NCBI GenBank assembly: GCA_947258695.1
Contig: CAMYJG010000003.1
Coordinates: forward strand, 1 to 64,000
DNA from: an uncultured Ectothiorhodospiraceae bacterium
Lineage (GTDB): Bacteria; Pseudomonadota; Gammaproteobacteria; UBA6429; Thiohalophilaceae
Direction: 5' to 3'
DNA length: 64,000 bases
The notes under the pieces are model-generated. The model saw nothing but the letters and a program-made list of their open reading frames with translations. It made no database searches and was not told where the DNA came from. Below are positions 51,396-60,861 of the stretch, one piece after another (the first letter of the stretch is position 1; every line of letters begins with the position of its first letter). A program made the position numbers and the translations under genes.

Positions 51396-52664
51396 ATGAA
51401 AATCAAAGTTGCTAGTGAAGATTTAAAGCTTGGCATGTATATCTCTGAGCTCGACATCCCATGGATCGAGTCACCTTTTTTGTTCCAGGGTTTCCCATTA
51501 AAAAATAATGAAGAACTGCAAGAAGTGCAGTCGACCTGTAAATACGTCTACGTTGATACAGAAAAAACACCTGTCAACTTAACCACAAATTTGAAAACGC
51601 TAACCGCAGCAAAACAAAAACCAGTTCAAAAGAAAAAGCGTAAACCCACCAAAATAGATTTTACCGATACCATCACGCTAAAACGTTCTAACTTTGACAA
51701 AAATACGTTTACAGAAAATCTTATTAAAGCAAGAAAGGCCCGTGATAAAACCCGGGGTTACATTGATACCATGCTTGCAGAAGCTAAGATGGGAAAAATC
51801 ATTGACACCCATACTGCAAAAACATTAGTCGCTGAACTGGCCAGTAATATCGTTGAAAACCTCGATGCCTCAATGTGGTTAACTCAATTAAAAAGTAGAG
51901 ATGAATATACTGCCATTCACAGCTTAAATGTCTGCGTACTTTCTTTAACATTCGGTCGTGCATTAGGTCTAAATATTAATGAGTTAGAAGAGCTGGGGTT
52001 AGGTGCACTCTTGCATGACATTGGTAAAATGCGTGTTCCACTGAAAGTGCTAAATAAACCAGGCAAGTTAACAAACGATGAATTTGAAATAATGAAATCT
52101 CATCCTGGTATGGGTTATGAGTTAGTGCGTGGTGATAAAACTTTATCTGCAGAAGTATTAAATATTATTAAAAGTCATCATGAACGACTTAACGGTCAAG
52201 GCTATCCAGATTGCCTGAAAGAAGATGAAATCAGTTACTTTACAAAAATCGTATCGATTGTCGATGTATATGATGCCATTACCAGCGACCGCGTATATCA
52301 CGATGGCATGACCCCTCATGAAGCACTAAAAAAACTCTACGAGTGGATGCCGAATAATTATGATACGGAACTTATGCAGTCATTTATTCGTACCATTGGA
52401 ATTTACCCAGTCGGTAGTGTCGTAGAATTAAAAACGGGTCATATTGGGCTGGTGGTTAAGCTCAGTGAATCTCACCGCTTAAAACCCGTTGTTATGTTAA
52501 TTATGAATCGAAACAAAGAATATTATCCAAGAAGAAAACTGGTTAACCTGGCCAGTTCTATCTGGGACAAACGCGACGGCAAACCAGAAATAAAACGAAT
52601 CCTCGATGCCAAAGAATATAATATTGATGTTAAAAAAATCATCAATGAAGAATCACTTGAATAA
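51396..52664 (+). CDS. HD-GYP c-di-GMP phosphodiesterase with DUF3391 N-domain
   Basis: Residues about 1-130 are the DUF3391 region (DLKLGMYISELDIPWIESPF). The HD-GYP domain (about 150-340) has the His in TAIHSLNVC, the HD pair ALLHDIGKMRVP, the HHERLNGQGYP motif and DVYDAITSDRVY, so metal and substrate residues look intact. HD-GYP enzymes hydrolyse c-di-GMP to GMP or pGpG. There are no membrane segments. It ends in a terminator shared with the convergent OMP gene. With the GGDEF and PilZ genes it adds to the c-di-GMP content of this window. Confidence 0.92.
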   Translation: MKIKVASEDLKLGMYISELDIPWIESPFLFQGFPLKNNEELQEVQSTCKYVYVDTEKTPVNLTTNLKTLTAAKQKPVQKKKRKPTKIDFTDTITLKRSNFDKNTFTENLIKARKARDKTRGYIDTMLAEAKMGKIIDTHTAKTLVAELASNIVENLDASMWLTQLKSRDEYTAIHSLNVCVLSLTFGRALGLNINELEELGLGALLHDIGKMRVPLKVLNKPGKLTNDEFEIMKSHPGMGYELVRGDKTLSAEVLNIIKSHHERLNGQGYPDCLKEDEISYFTKIVSIVDVYDAITSDRVYHDGMTPHEALKKLYEWMPNNYDTELMQSFIRTIGIYPVGSVVELKTGHIGLVVKLSESHRLKPVVMLIMNRNKEYYPRRKLVNLASSIWDKRDGKPEIKRILDAKEYNIDVKKIINEESLE

Positions 52665-52677
52665 TTGAGTTCCGCAA

Positions 52678-52708
52678 TAAAAAAGCCAGGATAAACCTGG
52701 CTTTTTTA
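52678..52708. terminator. Bidirectional intrinsic terminator between HD-GYP and OMP genes
   Basis: AAAAAAGCCAGG pairs with CCTGGCTTTTTT around a 5-base loop between two convergent genes. Confidence 0.9.
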
Positions 52709-52724
52709 TAAACATACTCAGTTA

Positions 52725-53291
52725 TTAAAAGTTAATCGAAACACCTGCAAAAACACCATCACTAGATACATCAACTGATGCTCCAAGATCATCATCTGGC
52801 TCAGAAGAGATCACTTTATATTCAAGTATTGCGGATACACTATCAAACGGGAATTTCACGCCAACCATACCCTGAAAGCCTATTCCACTTCCGGATCCAA
52901 CGATGGTTACCACTGAAACACCAGCACCAGCGCCGAAATAGGGTTTAACATGCGGACTAAGATCAAAATATTTCCGTATGGTGCCCATGACTATCAGGGT
53001 ATTCATATCATTTGCAGAGGTACTGGGACTACTTGCAAGAATATCATTTGAATAGCTAATCGTTTCAATGCCCCATGAAAGTCCCAGGCCAAACTCCCTT
53101 TCATATTCAATTGAGAAAACTGATGATGCAGAGTCATCAAACGTCACTGTACGCGAACCAATATTTTGCGTCTTTTCACTTAAAGTCAAACTTGCAGTTT
53201 TAATATTTATGCTGCTTCCTAGTGCATTAGCTAGCGAACTAGTAGCTAGCATGGTGACTAAAACAGTGGTTTGTATCATTTTGCTTTTCAT
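52725..53291 (-). CDS. Small outer-membrane beta-barrel protein
   Basis: A 188-residue exported protein: signal peptide MIQTTVLVTMLATSSLANA, then alternating amphipathic strands (SSVFSIEYEREFGLGLSWGI, YFGAGAGVSVVTIVG, GSGIGFQGMVGVKF) and a C-terminal aromatic end VFAGVSINF, the BAM signal. It fits the OmpW/OmpA-like eight-strand barrel group. Ligand unknown. It is followed by the bidirectional terminator and is upstream-divergent from the CheY-like remnant. Confidence 0.8.
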   Translation of the reverse strand: MKSKMIQTTVLVTMLATSSLANALGSSINIKTASLTLSEKTQNIGSRTVTFDDSASSVFSIEYEREFGLGLSWGIETISYSNDILASSPSTSANDMNTLIVMGTIRKYFDLSPHVKPYFGAGAGVSVVTIVGSGSGIGFQGMVGVKFPFDSVSAILEYKVISSEPDDDLGASVDVSSDGVFAGVSINF

Positions 53292-53471
53292 TTTTCATCC
53301 TTTTAAATGTTCATTTAACCCGTTAAGTATTGCACATTTTATAAATTATGCTGATGTATACAGATCACATATTCACACTATTTATGTAACTTTATAAGAA
53401 GCACGTTTCTGCCGACTTCTATCATTAATATTTTGCCGTGAATAAACTTAACGAATCATGAAGAGAAGATA

Positions 53472-53833
53472 ATGGCAAAAATACTATCCGTTGGTAACGA
53501 AAAAGTATTTCGCGATTAATCGAAGCAGTTCTCATCGAAAATGGGCATGAAGTCGTTACCGCAGATGATGGTGTTGAAGGACTAGCGGAAACCCGGAGCC
53601 AGCAGTTTGATTTGATTTTATCTGACATCAATATGCCAAATATGACAGGCATTAGTATGGTGAGTAAAATACGTCGCTTAACCGGTTACAAGCATATTCC
53701 AATTATCATGCTAACGACAGAAAGCAGCGATTTCAAAAAATCTAAAGCAAAATCAATGGGAGCGACAGGCTGGTTACAAAAACCATTCGACCCGGAACGG
53801 TTAATGAAAGCTGTAAACAAATTAGTTGGCTAG
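53472..53833 (+). pseudogene. Decayed CheY-like single-receiver gene (frameshift and lost acidic pair)
   Basis: From ATG 53472 the frame reads MAKILSVGNEKVFRD and stops. One base is missing in an A-run (53510-53514, GAAAAAGTA), and after a -1 shift the receiver continues without a break: KSISRLIEAVLIENG to the end at 53833. The phosphoacceptor LILSDINMP, MLTTESS and QKPFDPERL remain. The acidic pair expected in VDDE is VGNE here, so Mg2+ binding would be lost even if the frame were restored. It is 120 residues when joined. A sequencing slip could explain the shift but not the altered pocket. Confidence 0.8.
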
Positions 53834-53841
53834 CTTAAAAT

Positions 53842-54390
53842 TTATTTAAATAAATTAGGAACAGATTTTCGCAAATGAGACATGATATCGCGTACTTCTA
53901 TTTCGATAATCTGATCTGCCACCCACTTGTTATTTTTATCCCCCATAATTAATGCCATTTTATCGCCAAAAAAGCGCTTCATTGGGAAACTTGGGCCATC
54001 TTTTTCATCATAAGAAAATTGAGCATAGTCATTAATGCGTTCATTCAGCTGATTAACGAAATCCTCACGATAATCCCCCGCACCAATTAAATCACGTTTA
54101 TTATCTTCAAGGTGTTTTGATGTTTTCGTCACCAGCTCAGTGATAAAACGAACCCGCTCATTTTCATCAAAATTTTCAATCGTCATGCGATCAATCATAT
54201 GAATGGTAAAGATTAAAAATTCAGTGATAATCTTTAGTCGCTGCTCATGAGTATCTGTTTGAAAATCATTATTTTCTAAACTGAGCAAACAATTTCCCGC
54301 GATTCGCCAGGTAATAAATGCGACCGCTCCGGCAATCTCTTCAACGCTATGGGTCTTACCTCTTTTGCTCCAACGACTTTTAATTCTCAC
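53842..54390 (-). CDS. Helical protein of unknown function
   Basis: A 182-residue protein that I do not recognise. It starts with a very basic segment (MRIKSRWSKRGKTHSVEEIA) and is mostly amphipathic helix (LKIITEFLIFTIHMIDRM, RFITELVTKTSKHLEDNKRD). A moderately hydrophobic stretch at about 60-78 may be buried rather than membrane-spanning. It is convergent with the CheY-like remnant, 8 bases apart. No operon partner. Confidence 0.65.
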   Translation of the reverse strand: MRIKSRWSKRGKTHSVEEIAGAVAFITWRIAGNCLLSLENNDFQTDTHEQRLKIITEFLIFTIHMIDRMTIENFDENERVRFITELVTKTSKHLEDNKRDLIGAGDYREDFVNQLNERINDYAQFSYDEKDGPSFPMKRFFGDKMALIMGDKNNKWVADQIIEIEVRDIMSHLRKSVPNLFK

Positions 54391-54598
54391 TATAAACCCT
54401 CATAAATCAAACACTTAAACAATATTGTTAATGTTGATACTATAAATAAAAACATCCCATTATACCTACTCATTGTCAAAAAATACGAATGAATGGTGTC
54501 ACTTTGGTCTTTGTAATAACCATGGTAGGATAAATCAGAGTATTTTACTCGACTACTAAGCGTCAACAATATCCCGAAGGTAGGATAAACTTATCAGA

Positions 54599-55651
54599 AT
54601 GCAGGAAAAACAAGTCATCATTAACGCACTCACTGAGGTTGTGCAGCAAAACTGTCATATCGCTGATGCGACTCATGCCGGTGATTACACCCTGTGTATC
54701 TACTTACTGAAGATGCGAGAACTCTACCGCTGGGAACAAAAAGAGAAATTTTCAAAGCAATTAGCCAATGAATCTGTCGGAAAATGGTTACGCCAACGTG
54801 AAGAGCTGTGGGATGGACTAGAGCATGCTAACTACCACGATATCAAAATCGAGCAACAATCCTTCCCACCTTTTGAATCTGATCTCATCAACCAAACCAT
54901 ACAACAACATAACTTAATCTACAGCGGTGGAATGGGAATAAATAACCGACCACACTTTTTCCTCGCGGAACTTGATACATCTGAACAACATAAAGATTAC
55001 TCTCTCTATATTGCTGGAAAAGAATATGCCCGTGATATGTCAGCACCACCAGCGATGTCACAGCAAAACACCATCTATATAAGAAAAGAAAGTTTCCGTC
55101 GGTTACTTTGGGAAAAGCTGGAAACCTGGCGCTGGAACAGGCCTGACAATGCCTTGGGGCGTGCATTTGCTTGTTATGACTGTGAAAATGATCTTGATGC
55201 TGCACTAACCCAAATGACAGATATTGAAGTACAAAACGTAATTCAACATGAGCATGGTGAAATACAAGCAGGTAAATTACTGGGGGACGAATGGCAGCAG
55301 CTTGTTTATTCACTTCCTCATTCAAAAGCGTCAATTATGCTGCGTGCTGTTCGTGATCACATGGCAGACAGCCTGACAACATTACCCGCCTTATTAGAGA
55401 GAAATTCCGCACCTTCCTGGCATTTTTATTTTGGTAACTTGTCGAATATGAGAAAAGATCTCTACCCAGAATTAATTAAAGGTTACGATGAGTGGTATGA
55501 ATCCGGTTCCTTAAATAAAATGACAGACATTACTGAACAAGGTAAAGAACACTGGTCTCAGTTGTGCCAACAAATCCTGAAAGTTAATGAACCTAATGTA
55601 AAATCCCAGCAATCAACTATTCAAAATATTGTTGAAAACAATCGCTTATAA
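54599..55651 (+). CDS. Sfum_1244-family protein
   Basis: A 350-residue soluble protein matching from memory the family named after Syntrophobacter Sfum_1244. Characteristic parts are HIADATHAGDYTLCIYLLKM (about 20-40), NLIYSGGMGINNRPHFFLAE, KEYARDMSAPPAM, and EHGEIQAGKLLGDEW. It is mostly helical with many Trp/Tyr. The function is not known to me. It stands alone, with about 200 bases upstream and 425 bases downstream free of genes. Confidence 0.6.
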   Translation: MQEKQVIINALTEVVQQNCHIADATHAGDYTLCIYLLKMRELYRWEQKEKFSKQLANESVGKWLRQREELWDGLEHANYHDIKIEQQSFPPFESDLINQTIQQHNLIYSGGMGINNRPHFFLAELDTSEQHKDYSLYIAGKEYARDMSAPPAMSQQNTIYIRKESFRRLLWEKLETWRWNRPDNALGRAFACYDCENDLDAALTQMTDIEVQNVIQHEHGEIQAGKLLGDEWQQLVYSLPHSKASIMLRAVRDHMADSLTTLPALLERNSAPSWHFYFGNLSNMRKDLYPELIKGYDEWYESGSLNKMTDITEQGKEHWSQLCQQILKVNEPNVKSQQSTIQNIVENNRL

Positions 55652-56076
55652 ATCTCACCATTTTTTAGCTGTTTTTAAATCGGGTACGATTTTCATCAAT
55701 AAACTTTAATTTAGCTAATCGAATAACCGATATCCGATACAAACATTGCAAATTTCAATTTTTCCTGAATTAAAGCTTTAGCATAGGTTCAATACTCTTT
55801 TCTTTTTATTTCTAATATTCTAAATATAAGTAAAAGACCCATTCCCATTTAATATTGATTTTTAAATATTAACGTACTAAATAACTTTCACACTTGAAAG
55901 GTTGAAAGGTTGAAAGCTCGTGCTAAATTATCTGGAATGATTTCTGCATAGTACTAATTAAGCTAACAAATATGTTAGAAAACTTTAGTATTGTGCTACA
56001 TTTTGGTGCAGCCCATAATCTGGATGCTCAAAATAAAACAGTATTTATGATTTGATTTAGAACCATAAGGTTTCAA
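55652..56076. other. Gene-free stretch upstream of the DUF2126 gene
   Basis: This 425-base AT-rich region has no supportable gene. It holds a short direct repeat, GAAAGGTT at 55894 and 55902 followed by GAAAGCTC, inside ACTTGAAAGGTTGAAAGG. It is the likely promoter region of the transglutaminase/ATP-grasp/alpha-E operon. I see no clear terminator after the Sfum_1244-like gene. Confidence 0.5.
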
Positions 56077-59000
56077 ATGACAATTCGTGTAGGTATACAC
56101 CATAAAACAGTTTATAAGTTTGACCGACTGGTATCTCTTTCGCCACATGAAATTCGGCTGCGACCAGCACCGCATACCCGTACACCTGTGCATCAATATT
56201 CCATTAATGTCGAACCTGACGATCATTACATAAACTGGCAGCAGGATCCCTTTGGTAATTTTATTGGACGCTATGTTTTTAATAATAAAACGCGTCAACT
56301 AGTTATTGAAGTCGACCTGGTGGTCGATATGGTCACCATCAATCCGTTTGATTTTTTCGTTGAAGAATATGCAGAAAAATTTCCCTTTGAATATGTTAAG
56401 CAAAATAAAAAAGAACTCACACCTTATTTTGAATGTATTGAATCTGGACCATTATTAACCGAATGGGTAAATAATGTATCGAAAGAACCTAAACGCATCG
56501 AAGACTTTCTGGTTGATTTAAACTACAAACTACATCAGGACATCGGCTATGGCATAAGGATGGAACCCGGTGTACAAACTTGCGAAGAAACATTAACACT
56601 GGCAAAAGGTTCCTGTCGCGATAGTGCCTGGTTGCTGGTGCAAATATTCCGGCATCTTGGTTTAGCGGCCAGGTTTGTTTCTGGTTACCTGATTCAACTC
56701 ACTTCCGATGTTAAATCTCTTGATGGTCCATCGGGTCCTGAGGAAGATTTCACCGACCTGCATGCATGGACAGAAGTTTATGTACCCGGCGCAGGCTGGA
56801 TAGGCCTTGATCCCACCTCAGGTCTGTTTGCAGGTGAAGGTCATATCCCGCTTGCCTGCACACCTGATCCAGTCAGTGCTGCTCCCGTTACAGGTGCCAT
56901 GGATGAATGTGAAGTTGAATTCGAATTTGAAAATACTGTGACGCGAATTCATGAAGATCCTCGTGTTACCAAACCATATTCAGATGAACAATGGCAATCT
57001 GTTATGTTGCTGGGTAAAAAAATTGAATCTGAACTAATTGAAAATGATGTAAGACTTACGATGGGTGGTGAGCCAACCTTTGTTTCAATTGATGATATGG
57101 ATGGCGCAGAATGGAATATTGAAGCACTGGGATCACATAAACGAGAACGTGCTGAAGTTATTTTAAGACGCCTGTGGAAAAAATTTGCAACGGGTGGTGT
57201 GCTCCATCATGGACAAGGTAAATGGTATCCCGGCGAACCTCTACCACGTTGGGCATTAAGCAGTTACTGGCGTGAGGATAGTGTGCCGGTGTGGCAGAAT
57301 CCCGAATTAATCGCTGATCCAATGCAAACAGGCAGTATGACTAAAGATCATGCTGAGGCGTTTTCAAATCACCTGGCTAAAAATATTGGCATTCCTTCTG
57401 AACACGTCATTCCCGCTTATGAGGATGTACTGTATTACCTTTGGAAAGAAGGTACTTTGCCCGATAACCTTGATGTCTTGGACAATAAACTTTCAAATAA
57501 AATAGACAGAGATCGTTTACGTCGTGTCTTCGAACAGGGACTGGATGAAGTCGTAGGGTATACGCTACCCATTGCCTGGGAGCCGGTTGAAGAACGCTGG
57601 GTAAGTTCTCGCTGGTCATTTAACCGGCAAAATATGTTTCTTCTTCCTGGTGACTCTCCAATGGGTTTCAGGCTACCTCTGGATAGTCTGAAATGGGAAG
57701 AAGAGAGTGAACGTCACAAGCACATTGATGCCGATCCCTTTGCCGAGCATGAAAAATTAACGGACACTATTAGTGAACGTTTTAGACACTTTGAACCTGC
57801 CTATCAGGGTAGAGAGCCCCTCAGTGAACAAACTATTGCCGATGAAGAACATGAAAGTGGTTTCTTTGTCAGAACCGCCATGTGCGTAGAGCCGAGAGAA
57901 GGTAATCTACATATTTTCCTGCCTCCCATTTCTAAACTAAATCACTGGCTTGAACTGATTAGCTACATTGAGAACACTGCAAAAACACTCGCCTTACCCA
58001 TTATCTTAGAGGGCTATGAAGCCCCCCATGACTCACGCTTGAAACGTTTTTCTGTAACACCTGATCCAGGTGTGATTGAAGTTAATATACACCCGACCAA
58101 TAACTGGAGTGATCTGGTTAAAAATACAGAAATACTATATGAAGAAGCCCATCAATCACGTCTTGGCACTGAAAAATTTATGCTTGATGGACGACATACC
58201 GGCACCGGTGGTGGTAACCATATTACACTCGGTGGCGTCACACCCGCTGACAGTCCTCTTCTTCGAAAACCTGAATTATTAAGCAGCCTGATACGATACT
58301 GGCAAAATCATCCCTCTTTATCCTATCTATTTTCAGGCATGTTTATTGGGCCAACCTCTCAGGCACCTCGTATTGATGAAGCACGCGATGATAGTTTATA
58401 TGAACTGGAAATTGCGCTAAAACAAATTCCTAAAGGTGAGATACCTTTACCCTGGACGGTCGATCGAGTAATGCGTAATTTGCTGGTGGATATGACGGGT
58501 AATACACACCGCGCAGAATTTTGTATTGATAAACTTTATTCCCCCAACTCACCAACTGGACGCCTTGGTATCGTTGAGTTTCGTGGTTTTGAAATGCCGC
58601 CTCACCCCCGTATGTCTATTGTACAAAATTTATTACTACGCACCTTGGTATCAAGGTTCTGGAAAAAACCTTATGAAGAAAAACCTGTTCGTTGGGGTAC
58701 AGAATTGCATGACCGCTTTATGTTGCCACATTATGTTGAAACTGATTTTAAAGAAGTTGTCACCGATCTTAAACGAAGTGGTTATCCGATAGAATATGAG
58801 TGGTTTGATCCTTTTACCGAATTCCGGTTCCCGGTCTATGGCAGAACTAACATCGGTGATATTCAAATCGAACTCAGATTTGCGATTGAACCCTGGCACG
58901 TATTAGGCGAAGAGATCAGTACTCAAGGTACATCAAGATATGTTGATTCATCAGTCGAACGTCTTCAGGTAAAAGTACGGGGTATGACAAATGACCATCA

Positions 59001-59367
59001 TGTGATTGCTTGTAATGGTCAAACTTTACCCCTCAGAAATACCGGTGAAAAAGGTGAGTATGTTGCTGGTGTCAGGTATAAAGCCTGGGACCCTGTTTCT
59101 GGTCTTCATCCAACCTTACCCATCGACTCTCCCCTGGTATTCGATTTAATTGATAAATGGTCTAAAAAATCGCTTGGAGGCTGTACTTATTATGTGGCTC
59201 ACCCTGGAGGCAGGAATCCGGAAACCTTCCCAGTCAATGCTAATGAAGCCGAATCGCGGAGATTAGCTAGATTCTCTATGGCAGGACATACAGGAGGAAA
59301 ATTACACATTAAAGTAAAACACCCAAATCCAGATCACCCTTTTACTCTCGACTTAAGGAATACCTAG
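56077..59367 (+). CDS. Transglutaminase-DUF2126 fusion protein
   Basis: A 1096-residue protein. Residues 1-85 are a bacterial transglutaminase N-domain (MTIRVGIHHKTVYKFDRLVS). The transglutaminase core at about 165-270 has the triad Cys (AKGSCRDSAWLL), His (DLHAWTEVYVPG) and Asp (IGLDPTSGLF). From about 330 on is DUF2126 (RLTMGGEPTFVSIDDMDGAEWN, MLDGRHTGTGGGNHITLGG, RNLLVDMTGNTHRAEFCIDK, GIVEFRGFEMPPHPRMS), part of which resembles carboxylate-amine ligase folds. It is the first gene of a cluster with ATP-grasp and alpha-E genes 25 and 2 bases apart. The cluster is predicted in the literature to make or process peptides; the product is unknown. Confidence 0.92.
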   Translation: MTIRVGIHHKTVYKFDRLVSLSPHEIRLRPAPHTRTPVHQYSINVEPDDHYINWQQDPFGNFIGRYVFNNKTRQLVIEVDLVVDMVTINPFDFFVEEYAEKFPFEYVKQNKKELTPYFECIESGPLLTEWVNNVSKEPKRIEDFLVDLNYKLHQDIGYGIRMEPGVQTCEETLTLAKGSCRDSAWLLVQIFRHLGLAARFVSGYLIQLTSDVKSLDGPSGPEEDFTDLHAWTEVYVPGAGWIGLDPTSGLFAGEGHIPLACTPDPVSAAPVTGAMDECEVEFEFENTVTRIHEDPRVTKPYSDEQWQSVMLLGKKIESELIENDVRLTMGGEPTFVSIDDMDGAEWNIEALGSHKRERAEVILRRLWKKFATGGVLHHGQGKWYPGEPLPRWALSSYWREDSVPVWQNPELIADPMQTGSMTKDHAEAFSNHLAKNIGIPSEHVIPAYEDVLYYLWKEGTLPDNLDVLDNKLSNKIDRDRLRRVFEQGLDEVVGYTLPIAWEPVEERWVSSRWSFNRQNMFLLPGDSPMGFRLPLDSLKWEEESERHKHIDADPFAEHEKLTDTISERFRHFEPAYQGREPLSEQTIADEEHESGFFVRTAMCVEPREGNLHIFLPPISKLNHWLELISYIENTAKTLALPIILEGYEAPHDSRLKRFSVTPDPGVIEVNIHPTNNWSDLVKNTEILYEEAHQSRLGTEKFMLDGRHTGTGGGNHITLGGVTPADSPLLRKPELLSSLIRYWQNHPSLSYLFSGMFIGPTSQAPRIDEARDDSLYELEIALKQIPKGEIPLPWTVDRVMRNLLVDMTGNTHRAEFCIDKLYSPNSPTGRLGIVEFRGFEMPPHPRMSIVQNLLLRTLVSRFWKKPYEEKPVRWGTELHDRFMLPHYVETDFKEVVTDLKRSGYPIEYEWFDPFTEFRFPVYGRTNIGDIQIELRFAIEPWHVLGEEISTQGTSRYVDSSVERLQVKVRGMTNDHHVIACNGQTLPLRNTGEKGEYVAGVRYKAWDPVSGLHPTLPIDSPLVFDLIDKWSKKSLGGCTYYVAHPGGRNPETFPVNANEAESRRLARFSMAGHTGGKLHIKVKHPNPDHPFTLDLRNT

Positions 59368-59392
59368 CTTATAACAATTATGAATTACTTTA

Positions 59393-60859
59393 ATGGAACC
59401 TCTCATGCGCATTAGTTTCTCTCACTATGATCCAGGCCTCTTTTACGACGAAGGTTTCGTGTCTAAAAATCGTGCACGTCATTCAAGTAAGGAGATGATT
59501 AAATTATTTCGTAAAATGCATGAGGATGAATTAGCTGCAAGACAATCATCAGCGGAGCTGGCGATAATAGAAATGGGTATATCATTTACTGTCTATACTG
59601 ATAAAGATGGCAACATCGATCGCAGTTGGCCTTTTGATATTGTTCCTAGAATCATACCTAAATCTGAGTGGGACAAAATAGAATCAGGATTGAAGCAACG
59701 TGTTAAAGCATTGAATTTATTTATTGATGACTTGTATAACGAACAGAATATTATTAAAGATGGTGTTTTCCCAGCAGAGGTATTAGCCGACTCAAAAAAC
59801 TTTAGACCTGAATGTGTCGGTATCAAACCTAAAGCAGGAATTTGGGCGCATATTTGTGGCTCTGATCTGGTGAGAGATACCGATGGAACAATGTATGTGT
59901 TGGAAGATAATCTTCGCGTTCCCTCTGGCGTCTCTTATATGCTCGAAAACAGAGAAGTCACTAAACAGGTATTTCCTGAACTGTTTGAAACCTATGCACC
60001 GTTACCGGTGGATGACTATCCTACCGATCTCCATGAAATGCTGACCTCCATTTCACCCAGAAAAGTAAAACGTCCGGAAGTGGTGCTATTAACACCAGGC
60101 ATCTATAACTCTGCCTATTTCGAACATGCTTATCTTGCACATCAAATGGGTGCAGAACTGGTCGAAGGCAGAGATTTGTTTGTCGATAAAGATGAATGTG
60201 TCTATATGCGTACGGTAGCGGGAGCGCAACGTGTCGATGTGATTTATCGCAGAATTGACGACGACTTTATTGATCCTGAAGTATTTCGTGAAGATTCAAC
60301 CCTCGGTGTCCCTGGTCTGATGCGTGCGTGGAAAGCCGGTAATGTAGGCATTGCCAATGCGCCGGGAGCAGGTGTGGCAGACGATAAAGTGGTATATGCC
60401 TTTGTACCCGATATGATCCGTTATTACCTGAATGAGGAACCCGGTATTCCGAATGTGCCAACCTACCGTTGTATGTATAAAAAAGAACGAGACTATGTAC
60501 TCGCTAATCTTGAAAAACTGGTGGTTAAACCGGCAAATGAATCAGGTGGTTATGGCATGATGATTGGGCCTGCCGCTACAAAAACTGAACGAAAAACATT
60601 TGAGAAACTCATTAAAAGAAATCCCCGAAATTATATTGCGCAACCGACTCTTGGCATATCTACAGTACCCACTATCGTCGGTAAAACACTGGAACCAAGG
60701 CATGTTGATTTGAGACCCTTTATTCTTAGTGGTAAAAAGTCTGCGATCACAACGGGAGGATTAACCCGAGTGGCAATGCGCAAAGGTTCATTAGTCGTTA
60801 ATTCATCTCAAGGGGGCGGTTCAAAAGACACCTGGATTGTTTCGGACGTGAGGAAATAA
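59393..60859 (+). CDS. Circularly permuted type-2 ATP-grasp protein (DUF404/DUF407)
   Basis: A 488-residue predicted peptide ligase. Features are FYDEGF near the N-terminus, FDIVPRIIP, GVKPKAG-like VGIKPKAGIWAHICGSDLVR, YVLEDNLRVPSGVSYMLENR, NAPGAGVADDKVVYAFVPDM and LVVKPANESGGYGMMIGPAA (ATP-binding loop). Proteins of this type pair with alpha-E proteins. Start could be 59393 or the ATG at 59405 (MRISFSHYDPG), the latter with GGAA spaced at 9 bases; the first is kept. It ends 2 bases before the alpha-E gene. Confidence 0.92.
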   Translation: MEPLMRISFSHYDPGLFYDEGFVSKNRARHSSKEMIKLFRKMHEDELAARQSSAELAIIEMGISFTVYTDKDGNIDRSWPFDIVPRIIPKSEWDKIESGLKQRVKALNLFIDDLYNEQNIIKDGVFPAEVLADSKNFRPECVGIKPKAGIWAHICGSDLVRDTDGTMYVLEDNLRVPSGVSYMLENREVTKQVFPELFETYAPLPVDDYPTDLHEMLTSISPRKVKRPEVVLLTPGIYNSAYFEHAYLAHQMGAELVEGRDLFVDKDECVYMRTVAGAQRVDVIYRRIDDDFIDPEVFREDSTLGVPGLMRAWKAGNVGIANAPGAGVADDKVVYAFVPDMIRYYLNEEPGIPNVPTYRCMYKKERDYVLANLEKLVVKPANESGGYGMMIGPAATKTERKTFEKLIKRNPRNYIAQPTLGISTVPTIVGKTLEPRHVDLRPFILSGKKSAITTGGLTRVAMRKGSLVVNSSQGGGSKDTWIVSDVRK

Positions 60860-60861
60860 AC

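Noticed and set aside
53842-55651. Defence-island reading of the two poorly known proteins
   Set aside because: No nuclease, ATPase, toxin or phage-related motif is visible in either, and they are convergently placed singletons.
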